45,583 nt of DNA. Source: CAWDPQ01 sp049642465 (GTDB lineage: Bacteria > Acidobacteriota > Vicinamibacteria > Vicinamibacterales > 2-12-FULL-66-21). The position numbers and the translations under genes were made by a program. The number at the start of each line of letters is the position of its first letter. Position 1 is the first letter of the stretch. The notes beneath the pieces are model-generated. The model was not told the origin of the DNA. It searched no databases and worked only from the letters and a program-made list of their open reading frames with translations. Location: NCBI GenBank assembly GCA_049642465.1, contig JBAROV010000145.1, positions 1-45,583 on the forward strand. The letters are read 5' to 3'. Positions 26,607 to 33,852 of the stretch are shown here, one piece after another.

Positions 26607-27494
26607 GTGCCCATTCGCTGCCTGAACGTCCACGCTCCGTACGTCTGCGCCCACGCCGGCGAATGCTGTCGCGCGGGCTGGACGATTCCGGTGGAAGAGC
26701 ATCTGGTGGCTCCCCTGAGCTTTCTGGGGATCCAGATCGGCACGAATCGGGTCGCGACTTCCCGCCCGACTGGCGAATGCGTCTTCTTCGAAGCCGACGC
26801 GGAAAGGCTCTGCACGATCCATCGACGCGGCGGTCCGGCGCTGCTCCCCTCCGTTTGCCGACACTTCCCGCGCGTGATCGTCAAGGATCCGCGGGGCACG
26901 TCTGTCACGCTGTCGCATTTCTGCCCCACTGCGGCCGGTCTCCTGTTTACCGATGCACCGCTGTCGATCGTCGAGGCACCGCCTCCGTTGTCGCTTGGAG
27001 GCATGCTCGAAGGACTCGACGCGACCAACGTGCTGCCGCCGCTCCTGTCGAAAGACGTGTTGATGGACTGGGACGGCTACACGGCGTGGGAAGAAGCCGC
27101 AGTCGCCTTATTCAACGTGGACGACATCGCTCCAGAACTAGCGATAGACACGTTGGCCGCGGTCACGGAACGGATAAGCACCTGGAAGCCTGGTGGAGAG
27201 TCGCTCTCCTCAAGGGTACGGCGGGAATTCTCTGTTACGACGAACTCGGCTCCGCGGCGGGATCGAAGATGGGGCACATACGCTCGCCCCATCACTGCAT
27301 TTCTGGCGGCCCACGCCTTCGCGAGCTGGGCCGCCTACGAACCCGGTGGACTACTCTCTATACCCGTAGCGGTCGGGAAGGCTCTCAGGCTCCTGGCTCA
27401 GAACAATGACCGGCGTCAGCTGACGCGAACGTCGGTTACCGAGGCAATACGGGCAACGGACCTCGAGTTACGACATACCAGGGAGATCTCCTGA
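26607..27494 (+). CDS. YkgJ/FliB-like cysteine-cluster protein
   Basis: The protein has about 295 residues. The N-terminal third carries the Cys pattern of the zinc- or iron-binding YkgJ family and of FliB-type flagellin lysine N-methylases: CAHAGECCRAGW, GECVFFE, LCTIHRRGG, PSVCRHFPR and later HFCPTAAG. These Cys residues probably hold an Fe-S cluster or metal. The rest is a helical domain without known motifs. The GTG at 26607 is chosen because the cysteine domain begins right there. In-frame upstream sequence exists but is not family-like, and a TTG about 24 bases upstream is possible. No flagellin gene is nearby, so methylation of flagellin is not supported. Confidence 0.7.
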   Translation: MPIRCLNVHAPYVCAHAGECCRAGWTIPVEEHLVAPLSFLGIQIGTNRVATSRPTGECVFFEADAERLCTIHRRGGPALLPSVCRHFPRVIVKDPRGTSVTLSHFCPTAAGLLFTDAPLSIVEAPPPLSLGGMLEGLDATNVLPPLLSKDVLMDWDGYTAWEEAAVALFNVDDIAPELAIDTLAAVTERISTWKPGGESLSSRVRREFSVTTNSAPRRDRRWGTYARPITAFLAAHAFASWAAYEPGGLLSIPVAVGKALRLLAQNNDRRQLTRTSVTEAIRATDLELRHTREIS

Positions 27495-27537
27495 TCTTCT
27501 TATCTCCTGTAATCCACTCCTGACCTCTTGATCTCCG
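27482..27537. repeat. ATCTCCTG-type degenerate tract with GGAGATCTCC palindrome
   Basis: Units such as ATCTCCTG, ATCTCCTGT, ACTCCTGAC and GATCTCC run across the 3' end of the cysteine-cluster gene and the short gap before the convergent M56 gene. It begins with the 10-bp palindrome GGAGATCTCC. It is the same kind of pyrimidine-rich tract as others in this window, with a different unit. Confidence 0.65.
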
Positions 27538-27543
27538 GTGGCT

Positions 27544-29397
27544 CTACTGCAGAGTGAAATTCACTGTGACAGTCATGATGACCGGTACGGGGGCATTGTT
27601 CAGAAGCGTCGGTGTGAACAGCCATTGCGCCACGGCCCTGAGCGCCGCGTCGTCCAAAAGTGGGATCGACCGCAGGACGCGGGCGTCTCGCACGCGCCCG
27701 GTGGTATCGATGACGGCCTCAATAATCACGGACCCCGACACACGGTTTGCCTGTGCCTCGTAGGGGTACTCGGGCCGGACATCCTTGATCTTGGTCGGCG
27801 GCGCAATGTTCCCTCCAACCCGGATGGGCATCATCCCGTCGACCATTCCGAACGGTGGCGGCGGGGGTGGCGGTGGGGGCGGCATGGCGTCGCGTGTGCC
27901 CGTGCTCCGACCAGCAGTAGCTCCCCGTTGCTTCATGAGCTCCATCGCGCGCGCCCGCAACGCGTCCGCTTCCTGCACCATACGGCGCTGTTCGTTGGCG
28001 TCGGTCGTGTAAGTGGCAAGGGTCCGCAACAGGATGTTCTTGTAGGTCAACGCTTCTGGATATTCGGGGTCGAGCGCGAGGGCCCGATCGCTCGCTGCGA
28101 TGCCTGCGAGAAGGTACGTCGTCTTTTGCTCGCGGGAGAGCGTGGCATCACGAGACGCTTTATCCCAGTAGAACACCGCGAGGGTGTGGGCATGCTGCGG
28201 GCTGGAGGGATCGACGAGCATCAGCGCTTCCAGAGTCGCAACGGCGCGATCGAAATCTCCCGCCCTCACGTAATGCCGCGCGAGCGCATAGTAAAGTCCT
28301 GCGTTCTTCGGATCCTTCGTAATTGCCGCCTGGAGCTCGGCTTCGCTGGCAGGAACGAATGACATTTGCCGAGAGGTTCCACGGGGCGGCGGAGGGGGCG
28401 GTGGCGGGTCGCGCGGGGGGTTGTGCTGCGCGGTGAGCGGAAATGCCGCCGCCCCGCTATATGCCGCGGCTCCGGCTACGATTACCACGGCCGCGCAGGA
28501 AGCCACAAGTCGCCTCGACGACATGACGTTCTCCTTTGAAATGATCACTATCCGATGGATCAGGTGACGACGACGTGCGAACGCGGTGGTACCAAACAGC
28601 GGTCGTGCATCGACGAACGCGAGCAGGGCGTCGAGGTAGGCGCGTCGCGAGCCTGTTGTGAGAACGGCGAGTTGGTCAACAGTCTCCTCCCGCGCGACCT
28701 GAATCCGTGACAGCAGCACCCACATCGCCGGGTGAAACCAGAGGGCGGCGCGGACGGCTTCCTCCGCGATCATAAATACCCAGTCGCGTCGTCGCACGTG
28801 CCAGAGTTCGTGAGCGACAACGGCGCGCTGGATAGTCTCACTCATTCGTCTCAGCGATTCGGGCAGCAGGATGACGGGATGACGGAAGCCAAACGTCAGA
28901 GGCTGGCCTAACCCGACCACGTACCTGAGTTCGACCCGCGTCCCAATGGTCTTCTGGAGATCCGCGTACTCCTGGCCCACGGTCGTCTCCCCGAGGCGCC
29001 GGAGGAGCTGCAGGCGCCAGAGACCGAGAGCCAGCCAGAGAAGTCGCGCGAAGACGCCCACCGCCAACACGGCGCCGACGACCGCCGCCGAGGGTCCGCC
29101 GGCGATTGATCTCGTGTCGAGACTGAACCGCCGCGGCGACTGCGAGGGCGCTCCTTCGAGTCGCGGCGCATTGCTGATCGTGCGGGTTGAAGCGATCGGA
29201 GATTCTGACGCCAGGTTGACGCGCGGCTGCAGAAGTGGCAGCAGGAGCGCGGCTGCGAGCGTGACTCGCAGGGCAAGATACCGCACGCTCGGGGCATCGA
29301 TGCGAAGGACCCAGAGCGCGCTGAGCGCGGCGGCAATGAGCGCGCTCGACTGAAGAACGTAGGCGACGAGATTGTCGAGTGTGATGGCTGCGCTCAT
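27544..29397 (-). CDS. BlaR1/MecR1-like M56 sensor peptidase fused to TPR and TonB-C domains
   Basis: This 617-residue membrane protein should sense a cell-wall or envelope signal and destroy its repressor. Three N-terminal helices (about 12-32, 40-57 and 103-125) are followed by the cytoplasmic zinc protease, with H196-E197-x-x-H200 in AHELWH and the third ligand in AREETVDQLA. A fourth TM (about 288-310) and proline-rich linkers come next. In place of the beta-lactam-binding domain of BlaR1 there is a TPR-like region (ELQAAITKDPKNAGLYYALA, DRAVATLEALMLVDPSS). A TonB C-terminal domain then closes the protein (about 535-617: VRPEYPYEAQANRVSGSVII, VLRSIPLLDDAALRAV). The start overlaps the blaI stop (ATGA), so the two are coupled. 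Confidence 0.92.
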   Translation of the reverse strand: MSAAITLDNLVAYVLQSSALIAAALSALWVLRIDAPSVRYLALRVTLAAALLLPLLQPRVNLASESPIASTRTISNAPRLEGAPSQSPRRFSLDTRSIAGGPSAAVVGAVLAVGVFARLLWLALGLWRLQLLRRLGETTVGQEYADLQKTIGTRVELRYVVGLGQPLTFGFRHPVILLPESLRRMSETIQRAVVAHELWHVRRRDWVFMIAEEAVRAALWFHPAMWVLLSRIQVAREETVDQLAVLTTGSRRAYLDALLAFVDARPLFGTTAFARRRHLIHRIVIISKENVMSSRRLVASCAAVVIVAGAAAYSGAAAFPLTAQHNPPRDPPPPPPPPRGTSRQMSFVPASEAELQAAITKDPKNAGLYYALARHYVRAGDFDRAVATLEALMLVDPSSPQHAHTLAVFYWDKASRDATLSREQKTTYLLAGIAASDRALALDPEYPEALTYKNILLRTLATYTTDANEQRRMVQEADALRARAMELMKQRGATAGRSTGTRDAMPPPPPPPPPPFGMVDGMMPIRVGGNIAPPTKIKDVRPEYPYEAQANRVSGSVIIEAVIDTTGRVRDARVLRSIPLLDDAALRAVAQWLFTPTLLNNAPVPVIMTVTVNFTLQ

Positions 29398-29771
29398 TCC
29401 TCCATCTCCTCTGCAAGCCGTTTAATGAGTTGTCGCTCGTCCTTCGAGAGACGCGCGTCCTTGGCGAGGTGCAGCAGCAGGGGCGCGGCCGCCCCGTCAA
29501 ATACGCGATCCACAAAGTCCCGAACCATTCCTGCGAGCACCTGGGTGCGTGGTTGTGCGGGCCGGTATTCGTAGGCGCGCTCTGCGCGCGACTTCTTCAA
29601 ATGCCCCTTCTCCTCGAGAATCTTCATCATTGTCATGACCGTCGTGTAGGCAATCTCGCGACGTTTGCGCAGCGTGTCGTAGACGTCGCGGACGGTGGCT
29701 TTTTCCAACCGCCACACGACTTTCATGATGGCGAGTTCCTGAGGGGTGAGGGTGGGATGTGGCGGGCGCAT
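29394..29771 (-). CDS. BlaI/MecI/CopY-family transcriptional repressor
   Basis: This 125-residue dimeric winged-helix repressor has the N-terminal HTH LTPQELAIMKVVWRLEKATV, then VYDTLRKRREIAYTTVMTMM and ILEEKGHLKKSRAERAYEY. The C-terminal dimer helices follow (LAGMVRDFVDRVFDG and LSKDERQLIKRLAEEMEE). Cleavage by the partner M56 protease would be in the link around RVFDG by analogy with BlaI. The gene overlaps the M56 gene by four bases. A perfect inverted repeat abuts the ATG, leaving no room for a ribosome site, so the mRNA is probably leaderless or nearly so. The operon is likely self-repressed. Confidence 0.95.
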   Translation of the reverse strand: MRPPHPTLTPQELAIMKVVWRLEKATVRDVYDTLRKRREIAYTTVMTMMKILEEKGHLKKSRAERAYEYRPAQPRTQVLAGMVRDFVDRVFDGAAAPLLLHLAKDARLSKDERQLIKRLAEEMEE

Positions 29772-29811
29772 GTCTACTAGTTATTTAGTAAATAGTAGAC
29801 GGGTTTGTCAA
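29772..29811 (-). promoter_or_regulatory. Operator-promoter of the blaI-M56 operon
   Basis: The arms GTCTACTA (29772-29779) and TAGTAGAC (29793-29800) are perfect complements with a 13-base AT-rich centre, ending directly at the blaI ATG. TACTA/TAGTA half-sites are like BlaI/MecI boxes. On the minus strand, a TTGACA box (29806-29811) and TAAATA (29782-29787) are 18 bases apart, so the operator covers the -10 region. The transcript would start within about 5 bases of the ATG. The -35 box overlaps the stop of the exonuclease gene. Confidence 0.8.
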
Positions 29812-30560
29812 GTGAGGCGGAATTCGGCCAGAACGGGCGCATGATCGCTCGTCCCCACGTCCTTTTGCACGACGCAGCGCACGATGTGAGCGAAGAGCGG
29901 CTGACTGGCGAGGACGTAGTCGAGCCGCCAGCCGATGTTGCGCTGGCGGAGGTTCCGCCATGGCGCCCACCACGTGAACATCTGATCGTTGCCGGGCTCG
30001 AGCGCACGGCCCACGTCCACCAGACCGTGCGAAATGATTCGCTCGAGTTGAGCGCGCTCTTCCGGCAACTGGCCAATGGCGGTTGCCTTCCGCTCTTTCG
30101 GATGGACGTCCATGTCGGTCCGAGCGATGTTGAGATCGCCGCAAATCACAACCGGAGAGGATTCCGCGTGAAGATTCGCCACGAAGGTCTCGAGCGCCGC
30201 GAGGAACCGCATCTTTGCAGGAAAGTCTTTCCCGCCATTCGGCACGTAGACGGACGCAACGGTCACGCCCGGCACCTTCACCAGCACGATTCGATTCTCG
30301 TAGTCGAACGCCGGATGCGTAAACTCGGGACGCTCAGGCAGCAGCGACTTGTTCACGTGCAAGCCGACACCCGAGTAGCCCTTGGCCCCGTGCCAGTAGC
30401 ACCAGTAACCTTCCATTTCGCAGAGCGCCGCTGGCACCTGATCCTGCGCGGCCTTTATTTCCTGAAGGCAGACCACGTCCGGACGTTCACGTTCGATCCA
30501 CTCCTGCAGTTGAGCTTGGCGCGCTCGAATGCCGTTGACGTTCCAGGTGCCAATCTTCAT
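29808..30560 (-). CDS. xth: Exodeoxyribonuclease III
   Basis: This 250-residue AP endonuclease / 3'-5' exonuclease acts in base-excision repair. It has the EEP-family motifs in order: MKIGTWNVNGIRAR, DVVCLQEIKA (metal Glu), GYSGVGLHV, SVYVPNGGKD, VICGDLNIARTDMDVHP (catalytic Asp/Asn), RLDYVLAS and TSDHAPVLAEF (catalytic His). All catalytic residues are present. The ATG at 30560 is preferred to a TTG six bases upstream. The gene is divergent from the barrel protein at 30647, and its 3' end carries the -35 box of the blaI promoter. Confidence 0.96.
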   Translation of the reverse strand: MKIGTWNVNGIRARQAQLQEWIERERPDVVCLQEIKAAQDQVPAALCEMEGYWCYWHGAKGYSGVGLHVNKSLLPERPEFTHPAFDYENRIVLVKVPGVTVASVYVPNGGKDFPAKMRFLAALETFVANLHAESSPVVICGDLNIARTDMDVHPKERKATAIGQLPEERAQLERIISHGLVDVGRALEPGNDQMFTWWAPWRNLRQRNIGWRLDYVLASQPLFAHIVRCVVQKDVGTSDHAPVLAEFRLT

Positions 30561-30646
30561 TGACAAACTGTGCAGCTATGGTCGGGGTTAGGGTGCGGTA
30601 CCGCTCTTGCCACATCCTCAGGTGTCGGATTGTTGAAAGGATGCGA

Positions 30647-31198
30647 ATGCGTAAATCTGTACTGCACTTTACCCTGTTCGTCTGTTTGGTGCTGATCCCG
30701 TCGATCGCATCGGCTCAACGCCGAGTGCCAGCCGCAGAGTCGGCCGCAGTGATCGGCGACGTCGGCCTCTTTCTGCCACGCAGCGAGGCGCTCGATGCCG
30801 GTCCGGTGCTTCAGGGTTTTTACGAGTACTACTTCACACCGCGCGGCAGCATGCGACTGGGCCTGGGCTGGCAGAACCCGTCCTGGGCTGGACGCAATGA
30901 CGAACACCTTCGCACGGTGCGAGTGGCCGTCGATGGGGTGTACAACTGGGAGCGCGGTGCGGTTCATCCGTTTGTTGGCGCCGGCATAGCCATTCACTTT
31001 CTGCAGCCGAGGCGCAACGGGGAGAGCGTCGGCGATTCCGAAACCAAAACGGGCGCGTCGTTCTTCGGGGGGGTGGAACTCTTTACCGGCCGTACAGTTT
31101 CGTTCAAGGCCGAAGCGCGCTACGACGCGCTTGGTGAAGCGTTCGGCATCAATCCCGATGGTCTCGCGTTGATCGCGGGACTGAAGAAGTACTTTTGA
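30647..31198 (+). CDS. Small outer-membrane beta-barrel protein
   Basis: The protein has 183 residues. A signal peptide (MRKSVLHFTLFVCLVLIPSIASA, cleavage about residue 23) is followed by alternating strands: GDVGLFLP, GFYEYYF, GSMRLGLGWQN, RVAVDGVYNW, VHPFVGAGIAIHF, GASFFGGVELF, VSFKAEARYD and LALIAGLKKYF. It ends in aromatic Phe, as outer-membrane barrels do. The size suggests an 8-strand barrel of the OmpA/OmpX-like kind. The ATG at 30647 is chosen because of AAAGG six bases before it, with the signal peptide following at once. The 3' end overlaps a small convergent gene. Confidence 0.8.
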   Translation: MRKSVLHFTLFVCLVLIPSIASAQRRVPAAESAAVIGDVGLFLPRSEALDAGPVLQGFYEYYFTPRGSMRLGLGWQNPSWAGRNDEHLRTVRVAVDGVYNWERGAVHPFVGAGIAIHFLQPRRNGESVGDSETKTGASFFGGVELFTGRTVSFKAEARYDALGEAFGINPDGLALIAGLKKYF

Positions 31199-31364
31199 GA
31201 AGTCGCTCCTCGGGAACGACGTTCCCACCGACGTGCGCGGCGTCTGCACACGAGGCGCCGCGCGCGTCTACGATGGTCACGATTTCGCCGTCGTATGTCT
31301 CGTAGACGCCGGCCAGGCATCCACATGGGAGAAATCTGCTGGAGACACCTCTCAGGATGCGCAT
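31149..31364 (-). CDS. Small hypothetical protein with CGCL...YETYDG motif
   Basis: This 71-residue frame begins MRILRGVSSRFLPCGCLAG and reads on as VYETYDGEIVTIVDARG, then SCADAAHVGGNVV. The conserved-looking core (CGCLxGxYETYDG, a third Cys, a His) resembles small uncharacterised proteins I associate with acidobacterial genomes. That link is from memory and unverified. The Cys/His set could bind a metal. The true end may be nearer VVPEE, because the last 20 residues overlap the barrel gene antisense and look random. The ribosome site is weak. Confidence 0.5.
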   Translation of the reverse strand: MRILRGVSSRFLPCGCLAGVYETYDGEIVTIVDARGASCADAAHVGGNVVPEERLLKSTSSVPRSTRDHRD

Positions 31365-31414
31365 GTCACTCGCTTTAGACTCCACTCGCGCTCGCAAAGT
31401 TTAATTTTTCTCTC

Positions 31415-32512
31415 ATGGGGATCTGGGCCGTCATCGTCTACGTGCTTGTGGCGGTTGGTGGGACGATTGTCGTGGCTGCCCTCGTTCAACTCGTCTGGCG
31501 CGCGGTTGGGGTTTACAAGATTCGTCGCGCCGGCCCACGGCGGCTGCTTGCCTCGGACCATCGACTGTGGCGCGATCCAGGAGACGTCGGAGCGCTCGAC
31601 CTCGTCACTGGTCCCGGCGGCGCTCATGGCGCGCCGGCGCCCCCATTTCATTTTGTCGAGGAGCATCTCACCGGCTCACAACCGTGTGTGTCGGTGCGCG
31701 ACGCCCGCGATCGACTTTGGCGAGTGAAATGGGGCGAAGAAGTCCGATCGGAGAATTTCGCCGTTCGTCTCGTCTGGGCGTGTGGCTACTTTGCGGAAAC
31801 GACGTACTTCGTCCCATCCGGTCGTATCGACGGGGCATCGGATCTGCAGCGCGCGCAAGGCTGCATCGATGCAGACTGCCGCTTCTCCGAGGCCCGCTTC
31901 GAGCTCGAGGACCCAGACGTGCGCAAACTGTTCGAAGAACACAGCTGGGCCTGGAACGACAATCCGTTTCTCGGAACCCCAACGCTCCATGGTCTCAAGA
32001 TCCTCGTGATGTTGCTGTCGGACTGGGACACCAAGGATCGGCGGGACGTCGCGCGTGGATCGAATACGGCGATTTTTGAACATCGCGCCGGTCGCTGGCG
32101 CCGGGAGGCACGGTATCTCATCACCGATTGGGGTGGATCGATGGGACGGTGGGGCAGCAACCTCGTCACCCGGGGCCGATGGGACCCAGTGGGCTTCGAG
32201 GCCCAAACCCCCGAATTCGTCGTTGCCGTGGACGAAGGTGCGGTTCGGTTTGGCTACGTCGGGCAACGGACGGCTGATGTCGCGGTCGGCATCACGGTGA
32301 ACGACGTGGAGTGGCTCTATCGCCACCTGGGACGAGTGACAGACGCCCAGCTACGAGCAGCGTTGGGGGCGAGCGGCGCAAGCGCCGAGGAAATTGCCAC
32401 CTTCACCCGTGCCCTGCGTGCACGCATCGTGCAGCTTGGTCACGTGTGCGGCGCCATCAAAACCGACGCCGGACGATCAACCGAAGCGGTGCCATCGCTC
32501 GATCGACGGTAA
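31415..32512 (+). CDS. Membrane-anchored candidate atypical kinase-fold protein
   Basis: This 365-residue protein of no firmly known family has one N-terminal TM (about 4-30), so the rest is probably cytoplasmic or periplasmic and anchored. The order of motifs looks like a protein-kinase-like fold. A candidate nucleotide-binding Lys (K105 in WRVKWGEEV) and helix-C Glu (E113 in SENFAVRLVWACGY) come first. A catalytic-loop-like LLSDWDTKDRR (D203/D205, K207) with N217 in GSNTAIF follows. Last comes a metal-binding Asp (D238) in YLITDWGGSMG, comparable to DFG. The C-terminal helix set (VNDVEWLYRHLGRVTDAQL) follows. HipA-like or Fam20/CotH-like kinases have similar spacing. This is inference; a non-kinase fold is possible. 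It overlaps the convergent gene by 56 bases. Confidence 0.6.
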   Translation: MGIWAVIVYVLVAVGGTIVVAALVQLVWRAVGVYKIRRAGPRRLLASDHRLWRDPGDVGALDLVTGPGGAHGAPAPPFHFVEEHLTGSQPCVSVRDARDRLWRVKWGEEVRSENFAVRLVWACGYFAETTYFVPSGRIDGASDLQRAQGCIDADCRFSEARFELEDPDVRKLFEEHSWAWNDNPFLGTPTLHGLKILVMLLSDWDTKDRRDVARGSNTAIFEHRAGRWRREARYLITDWGGSMGRWGSNLVTRGRWDPVGFEAQTPEFVVAVDEGAVRFGYVGQRTADVAVGITVNDVEWLYRHLGRVTDAQLRAALGASGASAEEIATFTRALRARIVQLGHVCGAIKTDAGRSTEAVPSLDRR

Positions 32513-33746
32513 TCGAGATGGGATCCGAGAACTCGGATTCTCCTGACGGCCGCTCCGCAAACACCTGATAGCGCTCCCCCTCGGCCACTGCAAGCACGAA
32601 CCGGCCAAGTGAATCGCTGATAGCCGGCAAGCCAAGGAGGCGCTCCCCCGACTCGCCTTTCAGAAACACTCGTGCATCTGCCAGGCTCCAGCCGTCAGCG
32701 CCAACAACCGTCCCCGCGAGCCGAGCGACCTTCATCGTTGGCAGTACGGTGAATGTCCCAACCACCTGGCGCTGCCCCTCGCCGAGAACGCCCCGCGCAG
32801 ACACGCTTACCGTTCCATCCACGGGAAGGTCGGCGCTGCGGTCGATCTCAAGGGGCAGCTCAATCCGAATCTCGAACGGGCCGGGCGGCAGTCGTTCAAT
32901 CTCATACGAACCATCGTCCCGAGTCAGGACGCTGGTACGTTCACTTGGACGCGGTGAGTCCTGCAACAGGACATGCGCCACAGGCAATCCGGCAACACCA
33001 CCTCCTTTCGAGTCAATGACTCGCCCGTGGATCCGCCCATTGAACAAAAGATCGATGTCGCGTTCGATGCAGGAGTGAGGATGTGGCGCGTCTACAATTT
33101 GACGAGGCTGAATCGCGTAATGCGTGTCGGGCAACCTGACGTCGAGGTTGTAGCGGCCGGCTGCCGGCAACTCGATCGTGTAGCGTCCCTGACGATCGGT
33201 CAGCGTCGAACTGAGCATGCCTGCATTGGTCAACACGACGGGGACGTCCGGAACGCCCTGGCTGCGGCGCCCTCTCGACTTCAAGCGGATGTCTCCCACA
33301 ATGCGTCCCGCTGGCACAATTCCCTTCAGCGCGTGGCGCGCATAGCTGATATCTTCCGCTGCCCGCTCGACTGGCGCTGTCCGTGAGCAGGTACTCGTTG
33401 CGATTCGACCATCTTCAGTGCGTGAACCGTAGATGACGTAGTCGCGTCCTTCTCGAAAGGGATACCCGCAAAGCGACGAAGGACGCGTGAAGACGGCCAC
33501 CCGAGCGCCAGCCGGTGGGACATTGCCGCGCCATCGCTCGATGACGTGCACCTCGACACGGCGCTCCGCCGAGTGGGTGGCTCGCTCGATGGTTACGACC
33601 CGCGCCGTGAACACGTCCGACGCGCGCCAGAATTCGCCTGGCGGGCCGCACGTGGTACTGCGGGGCGTGCAACTGCACGCGTGGACGGTTTCAGCCCCGC
33701 AGACCCAGATCGCGAGGAGCACAGGCACAAACCAGATGCGGCCCAT
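32457..33746 (-). CDS. Secreted TIMP/netrin-like protein with carboxypeptidase-regulatory-like domains
   Basis: This exported protein of 429 residues has a signal peptide (MGRIWFVPVLLAIWVCGAETVHA) ending directly before CSCTPRSTTCGPP. That is the arrangement of TIMP/NTR domains, where an N-terminal Cys is exposed. The domain continues with FTARVVTIERA, VHVIERWRGN and GRDYVIYGS. Beta-sandwich repeats of the CarboxypepD_reg type follow: TLTDRQGRYTIELPAAGRYN, TRDDGSYEIERLPPGPFEIR and SDSLGRFVLAVAEGERYQV. It probably binds outside the cell or in the periplasm; the ligand is unknown. It is divergent from the broken ADOP gene, with a G-rich tract between. Confidence 0.82.
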   Translation of the reverse strand: MGRIWFVPVLLAIWVCGAETVHACSCTPRSTTCGPPGEFWRASDVFTARVVTIERATHSAERRVEVHVIERWRGNVPPAGARVAVFTRPSSLCGYPFREGRDYVIYGSRTEDGRIATSTCSRTAPVERAAEDISYARHALKGIVPAGRIVGDIRLKSRGRRSQGVPDVPVVLTNAGMLSSTLTDRQGRYTIELPAAGRYNLDVRLPDTHYAIQPRQIVDAPHPHSCIERDIDLLFNGRIHGRVIDSKGGGVAGLPVAHVLLQDSPRPSERTSVLTRDDGSYEIERLPPGPFEIRIELPLEIDRSADLPVDGTVSVSARGVLGEGQRQVVGTFTVLPTMKVARLAGTVVGADGWSLADARVFLKGESGERLLGLPAISDSLGRFVLAVAEGERYQVFAERPSGESEFSDPISITVDRAMAPLRLIVRRRF

Positions 33747-33761
33747 GCTTGTTTGGACACC

Positions 33762-33800
33762 GGGGCTCGGAACTCGGGGTCCGGGGCTCGGGGTCCGGGG
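33762..33800 (+). repeat. GGGGCTC/GGGGTCC tract, G-quadruplex motif
   Basis: Five GGGG runs (33762-33765, 33776-33779, 33783-33786, 33790-33793 and 33797-33800) have loops of 10, 3, 3 and 3 bases on the plus strand. This is a strong four-tetrad G-quadruplex motif in the control region between two divergent genes. Confidence 0.85.
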
Positions 33801-33852
33801 CTCAAGCGGTTTTTCATGAACCGTTCTTGCTGGCATCCGTAAACAGATCCTT

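Noticed and set aside
26607..27494. Flagellin lysine methylase (FliB) assignment
   Set aside because: The cysteine pattern is shared with YkgJ-type proteins, and no flagellar gene is in the window.
31212..31226. Intrinsic terminator (GGGAAC-GAC-GTTCCC) after the barrel gene
   Set aside because: The stem is only 6 bp with no T-run, and it lies within the small antisense gene.
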